64,000 nt of DNA. Origin: Madurella fahalii (taxonomy: Eukaryota; Ascomycota; Sordariomycetes; Sordariales). Under the pieces are notes generated by a model. The model did no database searches, was not told the DNA's origin, and saw only the letters and a program-made list of their open reading frames with translations. Positions within the stretch are counted from its first letter, which is position 1, and each line of letters opens with the position of its first letter. The position numbers and the translations under genes were made by a program. Below are positions 9,196-19,561 of this stretch, in pieces. The stretch is taken from positions 496,001 through 560,000 of the forward strand of contig CM056878.1 in NCBI GenBank assembly GCA_029876055.1, read 5' to 3'.

Positions 9196-10065
9196 GGCGG
9201 ACCAAGCAGAGGGGGGGGGAGCGCAGAGAGCAGAGCGCAGAGAGCAGAGCGCAGAGAGCAGAGCGAGAGAGCAGAGCGAGAGCGGCGAGGGCGGGGACGG
9301 CGACTACAACACACCAGGCAGTCAGCAGACCGAACTACGGAAGCGTGAAACAAGCGGCAGAGAAGCGCAGAAGGTGCGGGTGAAGGATGGAGAGGTAAGG
9401 GAGCAAGAAGGGCGCAACCTACGAGAGCAAGACCGTGAGGAAAAAAAGAGAGGAAAGGAACTGGGGGGAGGGAAGCCCTCTTTATACCCAGAACTGGGTG
9501 AGGCCCCACTTTTCCCAAAAATGAGGCCAAAGATCAGTGCAAAGGAAGTTCGAGATAGTTGAGCCGGGACGACTACGATGAGCAAGGGCAGAGCTGCCTC
9601 CCCGCTACGACCACGCAACCTGAGCGCAATTACCTTGCACTACCTACTCTGACTTCCCTTTCTCAGCAAAAACCCCCTCTCCCCACTTCTGAGTCATTGA
9701 GGCTGCGCGTGCACTATTGTTGAGACCAAGGGAAGGCAACAATACGCAGCCAAACAATCGCCGCACCACACAACGCAGTGACCCCGACACTTCCGCGCTT
9801 ACAACCCGCAGCGTCTACGCAACAACAAGCTCCGGCGGCTGCAAGTGCCTGCGCGGCGAGGAAGGCAAGGAAGGAGAGACGACGCGGCGGCAACTCGAGG
9901 ACCGCGAGAAAGCACTATGGGCGGCATCCCAACATCCAGCACCTCGAGCGCTACGCGGGGCAGGCAACCACGCAGCTAGTACGCACAAGGCCCGCAAACA
10001 AGATTGTCGACAGCATCACCTACGAAAGGGCACGTGGCCCGGATGGCTCCTGAGGGCAGGAGCCC
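9196..10065. other. Gypsy-2 3' internal non-coding region with pyrimidine tract upstream of the antisense gene
   Basis: No convincing gene is seen on either strand. Bases ~9215-9290 are a GCAGAGA-type repeat, which on the minus strand is a CT-rich tract just upstream of the antisense ATG, as is common in fungal promoters and 5' leaders. A GA-rich run in the same relative position upstream of the antisense relic is present in gypsy-1 (~14300-14335). The rest is unremarkable GC-rich DNA. Confidence 0.5.
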
Positions 10066-10078
10066 GGAAGGAGGGAGG
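10066..10078 (+). other. Polypurine tract of gypsy-2
   Basis: GGAAGGAGGGAGG lies three bases before the 3' LTR, the expected primer site for plus-strand DNA synthesis. Confidence 0.7.
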
Positions 10079-10081
10079 CTC

Positions 10082-10441
10082 TGTGAGGACCGGCTGGGTA
10101 AGGTCGGCGTGGGCGCAGGACGGAAGCCCCGAAGCCGCAGCGCCGGCGGGGTCGCAAAAGCAACAACAACGCTAGGCCAGAAGGGCGAGGATATCGCGTC
10201 AGAGGAGCGTCGAAGGAGCGTACAAGCAAGGTCGATGACGGGGCAGCGAGCGGGGTAAGTGAGCCCAGACGTTGTCATCGCAGGGCATAAAGAGGGGGGT
10301 GGAAGACAGGACTTAGGAGAGAGACAGAGTTCAATGAGACCACCATCCCACCCCTAACGAGCACTCTGCTCCTACGTTGCGCGTGCACTGCTCGTACCCA
10401 GGCACTCTGGTCCTAATACCCTTGGATCCTTGATCCTCACA
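10082..10441 (+). repeat. 3' LTR of gypsy-2
   Basis: Identical by eye to 2329-2688. It is followed by the TSD TAAAT at 10442-10446, after which the gypsy-1 RT frame resumes. Confidence 0.97.
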
Positions 10442-10446
10442 TAAAT

Positions 10447-13260
10447 GCTCCTACGACCTTCTAAAGTTATATTCAAATTGCTTTAGGCGGGCTACTAGAC
10501 GATTGTTGTATATGTTATTTAGATGATATTTTAATTTTCTCCCTAGACCGGGAAACCTATATAACTTACCTCTAATAAGTTCTAGAATATCTAAGACAAG
10601 TATAGTTATACTGTAAGCCCAGTAAATATTTATTTTATTAGGATAAGGTAGAATTTCTGGATTATATTTTAACTCCCGAAGGTATCGGTATAGATTCGGT
10701 ACGAATTTAGACTATCTAAGATTAGCTTGAACTATAGTCCTATCGAAATATCCAAGTTTTCTTAGGATTTTATAATTTTTATTGTTAATTTATTCGAAGT
10801 TATTTGGAAATTGTATTACCGTTAAGTAATTTACTAAAGGGGTTACAGAATAGACGAAAACCGGGAACCCTCCGGTTAGAGGCCGAAGAGCGTATAGCAT
10901 TCGTACGGCTCAAAAGAGTATTTCAAGATATACCAGTTTTATATTATTTCGACCCCGAACTCCCTATTATTATTAAGATAGATACCTCTAACTTTATAAT
11001 AGGAGCTGTCCTGTTGTAGGTCCCGAAAGGGGGCCGAAAACGTCTTATTACGTTCTAGTCAGCGAAGTTTTCTGGACCGACCTAGGACTATAGAACTCCT
11101 AATAAAGAGATAATAGCTATTATAGAAGCCTTTAAGTATTAGCGATACTATATTGAAGGGAGTCGCTATAAAATTACTATATTTTCGGATTATAATAACC
11201 TATAAAGGTTTATAAAGCAAAACCAATTGAACGGCCAATAGGCTAGATAGTGTATATATCTAGTAGGATTTGATTTTACTATCAAGTATCAGCCTAGGAA
11301 GCGAAATCTAGCTAATAGCCCCTCGAGAAGACTAGATTATAAGGACAAAGAACATCCTAATAGACTCGAGTAGATGCCTACTTTTAAGAGCAAAATTACT
11401 TGGGCAAACCAGATTAGAAAGCTAATCGCAGAAAGAAATAAGATTGCCTATTATATAGAAGAGAGTAAATTAGCTCGTATAAGAAACCCTGGTAAATCAG
11501 CTAGTACCCGGGTCGGAAAGACAACTGTAGAAGGGGTTAAGAGAGCCTACTATATACTAGAGAATAGCGAAGATGCTAGTATATAGGACCCTAGTAAACT
11601 AGCTAGTTAGAAACCCGAAATAATAGGTTGTCTCTTAGAAGTTACTGTAGAATCGCTAAGTATTTACCTACTAGGACCTTAGGATTACCAAGAAGCCGAT
11701 TAGCTTAGACGGGAATAGATTATTACTCGTCAATATATAAGAGAGTATACTCGACTAAAAGCGGTTTATACTGCAGAACCGTCGAAATCTATAAGAGAAT
11801 TGATCCTAGAGCTATAAGCTACAGATCCGGTGACTCTGAAAATTAAAGAAAGGCTGGTAAGTCTAGCCTGAAACTAGAGAGTTTCGCCCGAATAGGTACT
11901 TAGATGCGAGTAAGAATTGCTATATCAAAGACGATTATTCGTCCCAGTAGAGCAAGCTGTTAAGTAGGAGTTACTCCAGCTTTTTTATAACAATCCGTTA
12001 GTAGGTTATTTTGGTATTGAAAAGACTCTTGAACTATTGTAAAGAAAATACTTCTAGTATAGTATAACTAAAGATATTAAAGACTACTATAGAACCTGCT
12101 ATACCTGCTAAGTCAATAAGATAAAACGGTATAAGCTGTATAGATCGCTCGAATCGTTGCCGATTCTTATACGACCTTGGAGCGAAATCACTATAGACTT
12201 TATCGTGGGTTTTCCTATAGTAAAGAGTCCCGATAGCTCTAAGAAGGATGTAATTCTAGTAGTTGTCGATCGGTATATAAAGATAAACCGATTCTTCCTA
12301 GTATCTACTACTATTACTAGCTAAGAATTAGCAGAGCTTGTTTATAAAGAGATTGAACTCAAGTATAGCCCTATTAACGGCTATATTAGTAATCGAGATT
12401 CTATTTTTATATTATAGTTCTAGAGCGATTTATATTACCTATAAAAGGTATATTAACAGTTGTCTATAGCTTTTTATCTGTAAACCGATAGGTAAACGGA
12501 GCGAGTAAATTAAATACTTATTTAATACCTCCGTTATTTCGTATACTAAAACCAAATTACCTAGGCAAATCTCCTCCTAGAAGTAGAATTTATTATCAAT
12601 AGTACTATCAATTCTATAATTAAGATAAGTCTCTTTAAAGTATTAATAGGTTATTAACCTCCGATTTCCCGCTATATCGAGGGCGATATATAAGAGAGGA
12701 GGATACCCAGTGCAATTAAAAGAATTGAAAAACTTATTGAACTAAGAAAATAGTTAGAATAAAATTAGGCTAAAGCTATAGCAGTCTAGAAACGATATTA
12801 CAACGAGAAGTATATAAAAAAGGAGTTTAAGAATAGAAGTTTAGTATTATTATCAACCCGGAATTTGAGATTCAAGTCAACGAGGAAATTGGTACCCAAG
12901 TTCATCGGTCCATTTCATATTCTAAACTAAGTCGGATTACTAGCTTATTATCTAGTACTCCCGGATAAATATAATCGTTTATATAATATATTTCCTATAT
13001 TAATATTAGAACTATAGTATAGCTGAAAAGGAGACGATTTGTCCGTAATACCGATACCAGACTTTGAGGATAACGGAGAGTAGGAAGTTAAAGAGATTCG
13101 AGACGAGAGAAAATTCTAGAGTAAAATCTTCTTTTTAGTCAAATAGGCAGGCTAGTTCTCAGAGTATAATTAGTAGGTATTAGAGGAGGATATAACAAAT
13201 ACGCCTAAGCTGGTATTACAATTCTGAAAAGTATGTGAAAACCAGTAAAAGTATAGGTAA
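10447..13260 (+). pseudogene. Gypsy-1 RT, RNase H and integrase relic
   Basis: The frame continues from the RT half left of the insertion. It shows the YLDDILIFS box near 10515-10545, RNase H (DPELPIIIKIDTSNFIIGAV at ~10950-11015), the integrase zinc region around 11985-12120 (NNPLVGYFGIEKTLELL, CYTCQ read through changed codons) and the DDE core (ITIDFIVGFP; LQTDRQTERVNQILIQYL), then a C-terminal basic region to about 13260. Many TAG codons stand where Q or W is expected. A 70-codon open piece remains at 11374-11586. No chromodomain could be made out. It is non-functional. Confidence 0.82.
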
Positions 13261-13389
13261 TAAGATATTAATTAATATCTACCTGTATAAAGCTATATCC
13301 CGGGGTATACTAGACACCAACTCCAACTGAAATACCCTAGAAAAACCTCCGAAAACAATATAAACCTTAGAAAATTGAGGTCGGTACCA

Positions 13390-14240
13390 GCTCTAAGTCA
13401 GAAGCTACCTCTATCTAAACCTACTAGGCCTCTATATCCTCTACGTTAGCAGCGATCTCCTCTTTAACCTTCTTAAAGAAACGGCGTTTAGCGCCCGACT
13501 AACCTACGAAACCAATATCGCTAAGCGATAGACGAATGACAGACCGTACCTCCTAAGCACGTACTTCAAACTCGTACTACGAAAAGTCAGCAATGACTTA
13601 GTAGAAACATAGTAATTGAGACTGACGTCGGTATTGCAGCTGTAGTTCCGGCTAGGGCGGGACGACTGCTATAGGCGGAGTTGGCTATACAGCGCGACTA
13701 TAGAGCAATATACTACGTAAGCTTATTATCGAGATATCAGCGATTTATATACGAAGACAAGTAAGATAAATGTACTTATAGAAGATAGCTTGGTGGTACC
13801 GGAAATACTAAATTAGCGGCGATAAGCGATCTCGGCGGCGTCGAAAGCCCCGACTAGATCTTTAGCGGCAGTAGCAATCTTCTTATAGCTATAGCGAGAC
13901 AGCGTAGAAACTTAAGGGCAATTACCTTCCTCGTCGAGCTCGCCCTCAGCGTCCTCTATACGATAATCGACGATAGTATGAGCCGCGTCGATAAGGATTA
14001 TAAGGTCGACGGAGTCGCCAACTATTCCGGCAGCAGCCTGCAATCGTTAGTAAATCCCCTGCTAATCCGCCGAAAATATATATAACTTACTGGTATATAC
14101 AACTCTTTCTTTACATTGCAATAGGAGCAACGTAAGGAGGTCGACTACTCGAAAGAACAGTCAATTGTAAGGACCTCGCCAGAGCGAGGGTTAGTGTTTT
14201 TAAGTGCCGAGCGAATGCATTTTATATACAGCGTGACCTC
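13390..14240 (-). pseudogene. Decayed antisense gene in gypsy-1, relative of the gypsy-2 antisense gene
   Basis: On the minus strand a Cys segment (DCSFE, one stop, then STSLRCSYC and NVKKELYIP) matches the gypsy-2 protein in spacing: C-x9-C-x2-C, then six residues to a position that is Cys in gypsy-2 and Tyr here, then a two-residue end in Pro. Immediately after that Pro both genes have an intron. Here it is 14090-14038, 53 nt, GTAAGT ... CTAAC ... TTGCAG. The next exon (14037-13926) reads AAAGIVGDSVDLIILIDA and ends at a GTAATT donor. Further downstream pieces (KDLVGAFDAAEIAYRR; SGAKRRFFKKVKEEIAANVE) are recognisably coding but interrupted. The start exon cannot be placed. The gene is broken by RIP-type changes. 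Confidence 0.6.
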
Positions 14241-14933
14241 GGTGGCGGAGGCAGCGAAAGCGTCTATCGCGATAGAAAAGTGGCCGAAGCGATAACGAGA
14301 AGAGAGAGAGAGAGAGGAAGAGGAGAGAGAGGCGAGGACGGGCAGCGAGCTATATACAGGAGTAGAGCGAAAAGCGAGCGAAATAACGTGTAGAAGAGAG
14401 CCTGAAGAAGAAAAGTTTTGGAAAAGGTAGGAGAGGAGAGGGGTATTTATATCTAAGGAGAAACGGCCAATATACGTCTGCAAATTTGTAACTGTATACA
14501 AGCCTTATAATTGAGTAGTCGTACAATCTTTATACATTTTGAAGTTGTAAGGACAATACGTGAGTTCGGATAGAAATCCAGACGATTCAGCTGTAATTCG
14601 GATCTCAGACCCGAACCGGGAAAGTGGGACCTCGGAGCTGCGAATCCCACTACAGCCTGATAACCGGCCGAACTTTTCCCGAAAACCTCCCGACTATAAG
14701 ACGACTTATTCCTCACTCCAAACCATCGTTTCTCCTTTCCTACCATACAGCTCGTTGGAGCGGATGGACTGTGAGGTCTACCGGTTCGATACTTATCTAT
14801 TTGCGCGGCTACGAATAGCATTCGACGTACACCTAATATCCACCCGATATTATCCCAAGTCTTACCCTCTAAGTTCAGACGATCCTTAGTAGTAAGGAAC
14901 CTGAGGACAGGTTCTACAGAGGGGAGGATAATT

Positions 14934-15184
14934 TGTAACGAGAGTCTCCAGACGAAGGTCAGGAGGACCCGCCGAATGATACTGGATAATATCACGATAC
15001 AGGATAGATAAGAACCCCGTAAGGGAACTCTCTCACGCGGGGCACTTCTGATCCGCAAGGATCAGTCTCTGTATAATTGATAGGAGGCTATTTACCAAGA
15101 TATCGCCCGCTGGTCCAGGTCTTTTCGGTATCAAGATATCGTAGTCCATCTCCCTCAACGTGTTCCCAGAACAACCCCTTTACA
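14934..15184 (+). repeat. 3' LTR of gypsy-1 (251 bp)
   Basis: It starts TGTAACGAG and ends CCCTTTACA. A purine tract (AGAGGGGAGGATA, 14918-14930) directly precedes it, as expected for a 3' LTR. A nearly identical 251-bp solo copy with its own TSD lies at 24927-25177. Confidence 0.88.
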
Positions 15185-18100
15185 ATAATAAGCTATAAAC
15201 GAAGGACTGGTACTAATAGGACCTATTAAATAGTTTTATTTATTATATTATTTGAGATACCTTTAGATTCTTCTTCGTTTTATAAATAAGAGACTCGTAA
15301 AGGATATATATCTACCTCCTTTATAATATAAACCTGTAAATAATATATATCAACCTTCTTTATAATATAAGACTATAAGAATTTAAGAACTATTCTATTA
15401 GAACTTCCGGATATACAATATTTTTTAATTTATACTACTCCTCTTACGGATCCTGAAAACAAATAGAGATATTACGAATAGCTGTAACTCGAGACATTAC
15501 TATATAAAGCTATCCGTAAGAAAATACAGGCTCTCGAAGATCAACCCTAATATAAGAAAAAGACTGACCCTGTACTTTATTAATAGATATCGCAAAATAG
15601 AGCCGGATAGGAAACTGAATCCGTAAAATAATATAAAGAAAGTTATAATAATTTAAAGAAAGTTTAATACAGGGTATTATCTATAACTGGCCTACAAACT
15701 CTTTTAAGAGAATTCGGCCTTTAAGAATAGATTAGCCTAACTGTATAATAACTAAATGGGTCCTATTATATAACCCCTCTTAAGGGTGAAGATTTCGAAG
15801 TAAAATAATAGGGATACTAACCTTCAATTCTAATATAGGAGGGGGAATAGAAGTAAAATCTAGGGAAAAGAGAAACTTAGGAGATAAAACGGAAGTATCA
15901 GTACCACCTTCTAACAGTTTATTAACCGTATTTAAAGAGAAATACCGCCTACTCTCCCCCGGAAAAGTAGATAAGATTGTAGAATTAATACCTACAACTA
16001 TAACTAACCGAGGATATAGAATAGCTTGGTCTATAAAAAGAGTATACTTAGTAGCTATAAGAGTTAGGAGCTCCTAAAATAGACTTATTGAATTAACTCC
16101 TTTTAGGAGAAATAGGGAGTGAATACTAGTAATAGATCTATATACTTGTGGAATTCAGGGTTATAAGAGAGTTCCTGAAGCTACTGAATAAAAACCCTAT
16201 TTTCTAGGTCTGCTCTTTAAACCCATATATTCTCTATAAGCTTCCGGACCTATAACTACAACCAGATCCGAGACTTCTGAAGGTAAGCCTGTATAATCTA
16301 AGTACGGCTTCCTTTATAGATAACAGGAAGGATTTGAGCAAAGTCACCCTTAAGGATTATAGGGATACTACTAAACAGACTGTTATAGCCATAAATATCC
16401 TATAAAGTACAATCTACTACCTTAAAGCAAAACCGATGCTATATTAGAACCTCGTCCCAGATAATAAGCTTAGTTCTCTATAATAGAACTGCTAATTGCG
16501 TATTTTAACGGATCTATAAGATGATGACTCCGTAATATCCTCGATAAGTATCTTGAACCAAGAGTATGAAGTTCGGCCACCGTCGAGAAGTAGGGCTGTA
16601 ATTCCAGAAGAAGTAATATAGAGCACAACTTACCTTTGAGACCTATAAAACGAAGAGAGATAACGATAAAGAAAAGTCTTCCTAGTCCTACCCGGGCCCT
16701 ATATAAAGTAATAGGCAGTTTGCGGATCCCGGTTAATATAAGAAGTGATCTTCTTAAATAGAGTCGACTAGCCCAAATTTAGCTTCGAGCGGATATCTAT
16801 AAATATAGAGTATTGCTATTCAGGGCTGTAAGAAAGCTCGAAGGCTAAGAGGCGATTCCTATTAGTAGACTGCTACTCGTATTGAAAACTAGGGAGATTA
16901 AAGTCCTATAAGGTCTTCCTAAACTCTATAAATAACTCGTAAAGTAAAAATAACCCGTAATCAAGAAAGGGGTCTTATAAATCTTATAGGATATTTGTAA
17001 ACCGAGTAATATGCAGTAGGAGGTTATTATAAAGAGAGTCTTGAAACTGGGACTATAGGTTTAACGGGTCTACTATATCCCTAGTAAGTAAGTAGATAAC
17101 AAATAGGTATCGTAAAGTTTAGCTACTCTACTAAATATAGGCCTCCTAGAAGTAGTCTACCCACCGCTAATTAGAGTCAAGTAACCCAGTAGCTAAGTAA
17201 GTAACCTGAAAAGTAGAATAAATATAGCTATTAATAGTCTGTAAATACTTAAAAGACTGTAGGCTAGGAATATTATAAAGTAGAACCTGTAGGAAATATC
17301 GCTCTCCTAAAGTAGGAGGGATATACTACATACAGGTAATATAGGTACCTCGCTAACGAGTTTTCTAAATTCAATTCTCCTTGTCCTATATATATTGAGT
17401 AGGGAAATCGATATATAGTAAGTTATGGGAATTGCTATATATAGTATTATATACAAAGAACCCTATTAACTCAGTCTGATGACTCTTTATAGCTATTGTA
17501 ACCTCCTCAGCTATAGTATTCGCTTGAAAAAAAAAACAGCTTATTTATCCTCAAGGTAGATAGGAAGATAAATAATAGGAGGGTATTCTTCGTGGGTATA
17601 GAACTCGAATAGCCGGACTATAGCCTTTATAGGACTAATATAGCGATACTGTAAGTATGTACGGACCTTATCAAGCTACTTAGTAGGAGAGATATTAACT
17701 GTAGCCTAGTCAATGCCTTTATACATATACTTATATATATACTTAATAGCCTTTATAGAGGTATAGATCTTAATATTGATATAAGCAGTATATTTATAGG
17801 AGAGATCCAGGCTGTAGGGAACTACTTAACGGTTATTAAGCTAAATCTCCTAGTTATTAATCTTATGAACTGCAACCTGGCTATTATCCCAGCGTTTATA
17901 AAGGGGATATCTATCTTCCGATACTATAGTCTCCTCTATAAATGTCTTTGAGAACCGTTTTGAGCAGCTCGAAATCCCAGTTTACAGGTTCCGATTTATA
18001 TAGGGCGAGTTAGGATTGTCAGTTCTACAGGGGCTATGAACTATATTATTTATAACAATTACCTATAGAATACTATCAAGATCCTCAGCTACTATAGGAA

Positions 18101-19130
18101 TCTCAGCGCTGATAATACGGTTGATATTTGCAAGGTCTAGATAACGGCGAGAGTCTTTAGGGATAAGGAAAAGAAGGATATAGCGGTGAGGTAGACCGCG
18201 CTTCTAATATTCTATAGTCCTGACTATACCTGCAAAAGTTCCTAATAGCCTGCCTTTCAGCTCCTACAAGATAGACTGGTACTTCAACTCGAAGATACGA
18301 CTAATAATATCAGGGCAGTCAAAAGTACTCTAGCCTATAAGAAGTTCCCGCTAGATCTCAGGCTAGTAAGAGTTTACAGTAACAGTAATAAAGAAAGTAG
18401 GATACCCAAGTTTATAGACAATTACTATCGAATCCTAGTAGCATTGTACAATAAAGTGGGCTCCGCTAACGTAGGTAGTATGTAAAATAATATGCTGATT
18501 AAGCTATATAGGATTGCTATCGCTATCTCGAAGCCAGTCTTGCACACCCCGATATAAATCAGCTCTCAGCTCTCGCTAGTAATAGCTAAGCTATAGTAAC
18601 TTTGCCTAGTCGCTTATAGCCTATAAGTCTACTAAGAACTATTAGAATAGCCGCCGGAAAAGAAAAGGGGTTTAACTTTGACTATAACAGGTATATAAAA
18701 TGTATCTATACCACGCTCCCCAATTAAAGGTTTTCTTCGTATACTTGTATTCTCGGTAATTCTATAAAGGTAACCCCCATCGGTAACCAAAATTACCTTG
18801 TGGGAATATTAATAGGTACGCTAATGGGAGATATACAGCTGAATGAAGATAGATCTAGGACCACCCTCTTACAACCCTGTTAGACCTACGTTGGGCTAAA
18901 ACAATATCCCGAAAACCACTCCCAGCATACTCATCTAGGATAAGAGCAGCTATATCATCTGTAATAGGGAGATTTTCTCGATGTCGATCTGCTCCCTCTT
19001 AAACAATAAGGGTTATTTACGGGTTCAACGATATCTATAGAAGGCCAGGAATCGCTGTAAAACGCTCAAATGCAGTGAGGTAGTGAGAAATAAAGGGATT
19101 ATTGGTATGTATGTTAATTAGGTAAGGCAC
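15185..19130 (-). pseudogene. Left Helitron copy, inverted and heavily RIP-decayed (Rep/helicase part)
   Basis: Read on the minus strand, this stretch matches the plus-strand Helitron at about 23565-30330 base by base after many C-to-T/G-to-A changes. For example 17540-17600 matches 25375-25420, and 18960-19105 matches 23570-23700. It therefore holds the C-terminal Rep region and the Pif1-like helicase, all full of stops. It lacks the solo LTR and the non-autonomous LTR element present in the right copy, so it preserves both empty sites. At 15185 it is cut by the gypsy-1 3' LTR. The rest of this copy, including the 3' end, should lie left of the window. The right boundary near 19130 is approximate. 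Confidence 0.8.
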
Positions 19131-19380
19131 ATAGTGGATGATGGAAAAGAAGGAAGGTGAAGAAAAGACTTCAAAGTGCTTGATTGTTAATTCTATCTAA
19201 GTGAGAGAAAGCCGTAGTTATTATAGATTTGATCTTGTCGGCCGTTTCGGCCTTCGGGATAATTGGAAAGGGGGCTTATTGTAAATCACCTGCTTACTGT
19301 GGAGCTAATTTTGAAGATCTCCTTGAATACGAGATTCCTTCGCTCCACAGGTGAGATTATAGTGTGTTTAGAGATGCTGG

Positions 19381-19560
19381 ACCCTATTCCGGGTACTAAT
19401 ACCCTATTCCGGGTGCCAACGCCCTATCCCGAGTGCCAGAGCCCTGTTCTGGGCGTTGTGGCCTTATTGCGGGTGCCGGAGTTCTGTTCTAGATGCTAAA
19501 GCTCTGTTCCAGACGTTGCGGCCATATCCCGGGTATCGTACCCTTGACTGAGGTGCTATA
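19381..19560 (+). repeat. Nine tandem copies of a 20-bp unit
   Basis: Exactly nine 20-bp units (consensus near CCCTATTCCGGGTGCCAACG) follow each other with no gaps and with diverged bases. They lie between the decayed Helitron and the gypsy-3 RT. No protein role is evident: 20 bp shifts frame each unit, giving a 20-residue period. Confidence 0.85.
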
Positions 19561-19561
19561 T

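Larger units (their letters stand above)
2329..10441 (+). mobile_element. Gypsy-2: young, apparently complete gypsy chromovirus (8113 bp)
   Basis: A full-length LTR retrotransposon sits inside the RT of gypsy-1. Its two 360-bp LTRs show no difference by eye, start TGTGAGG and end CCTCACA, and are flanked by a perfect 5-bp duplication TAAAT (2324-2328 and 10442-10446). Internal order: self-priming-type PBS, gag in two frames, pol (protease, RT, RNase H, integrase, chromodomain), then about 2 kb of 3' internal DNA carrying a spliced gene on the opposite strand, then a polypurine tract. It is GC-rich with long open frames and no visible RIP, in sharp contrast to the flanking gypsy-1. Identical LTRs imply very recent insertion. 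The C-terminal chromodomain places it in the chromovirus group of Metaviridae-like elements. Confidence 0.95.
1..15184 (+). mobile_element. Gypsy-1: old, RIP-decayed Ty3/gypsy retrotransposon, 5' end outside the window
   Basis: One decayed LTR retrotransposon runs from the window edge to 15184 and is split at 2329-10441 by a younger element. Removing the insertion plus one TSD copy rejoins the reverse transcriptase frame exactly: LIN from the left flank meets APTTF and the YLDD catalytic box on the right. The order is gag relic, protease, RT, RNase H, integrase, an antisense gene relic, a polypurine tract, then a 251-bp 3' LTR. The sequence is TA-rich and most stops are TAG where Q or W is expected, the signature of RIP. 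The 5' LTR must lie left of base 1. The five bases after the 3' LTR are ATAAT, the likely target duplication. It is inserted in the inverted Helitron copy that begins at 15185. Confidence 0.85.

Noticed and set aside
14453..15058. 201-codon minus-strand frame across the gypsy-1 3' LTR
   Set aside because: Part of it recurs in the solo LTR at 24927, so it is LTR sequence, with no domain signature.
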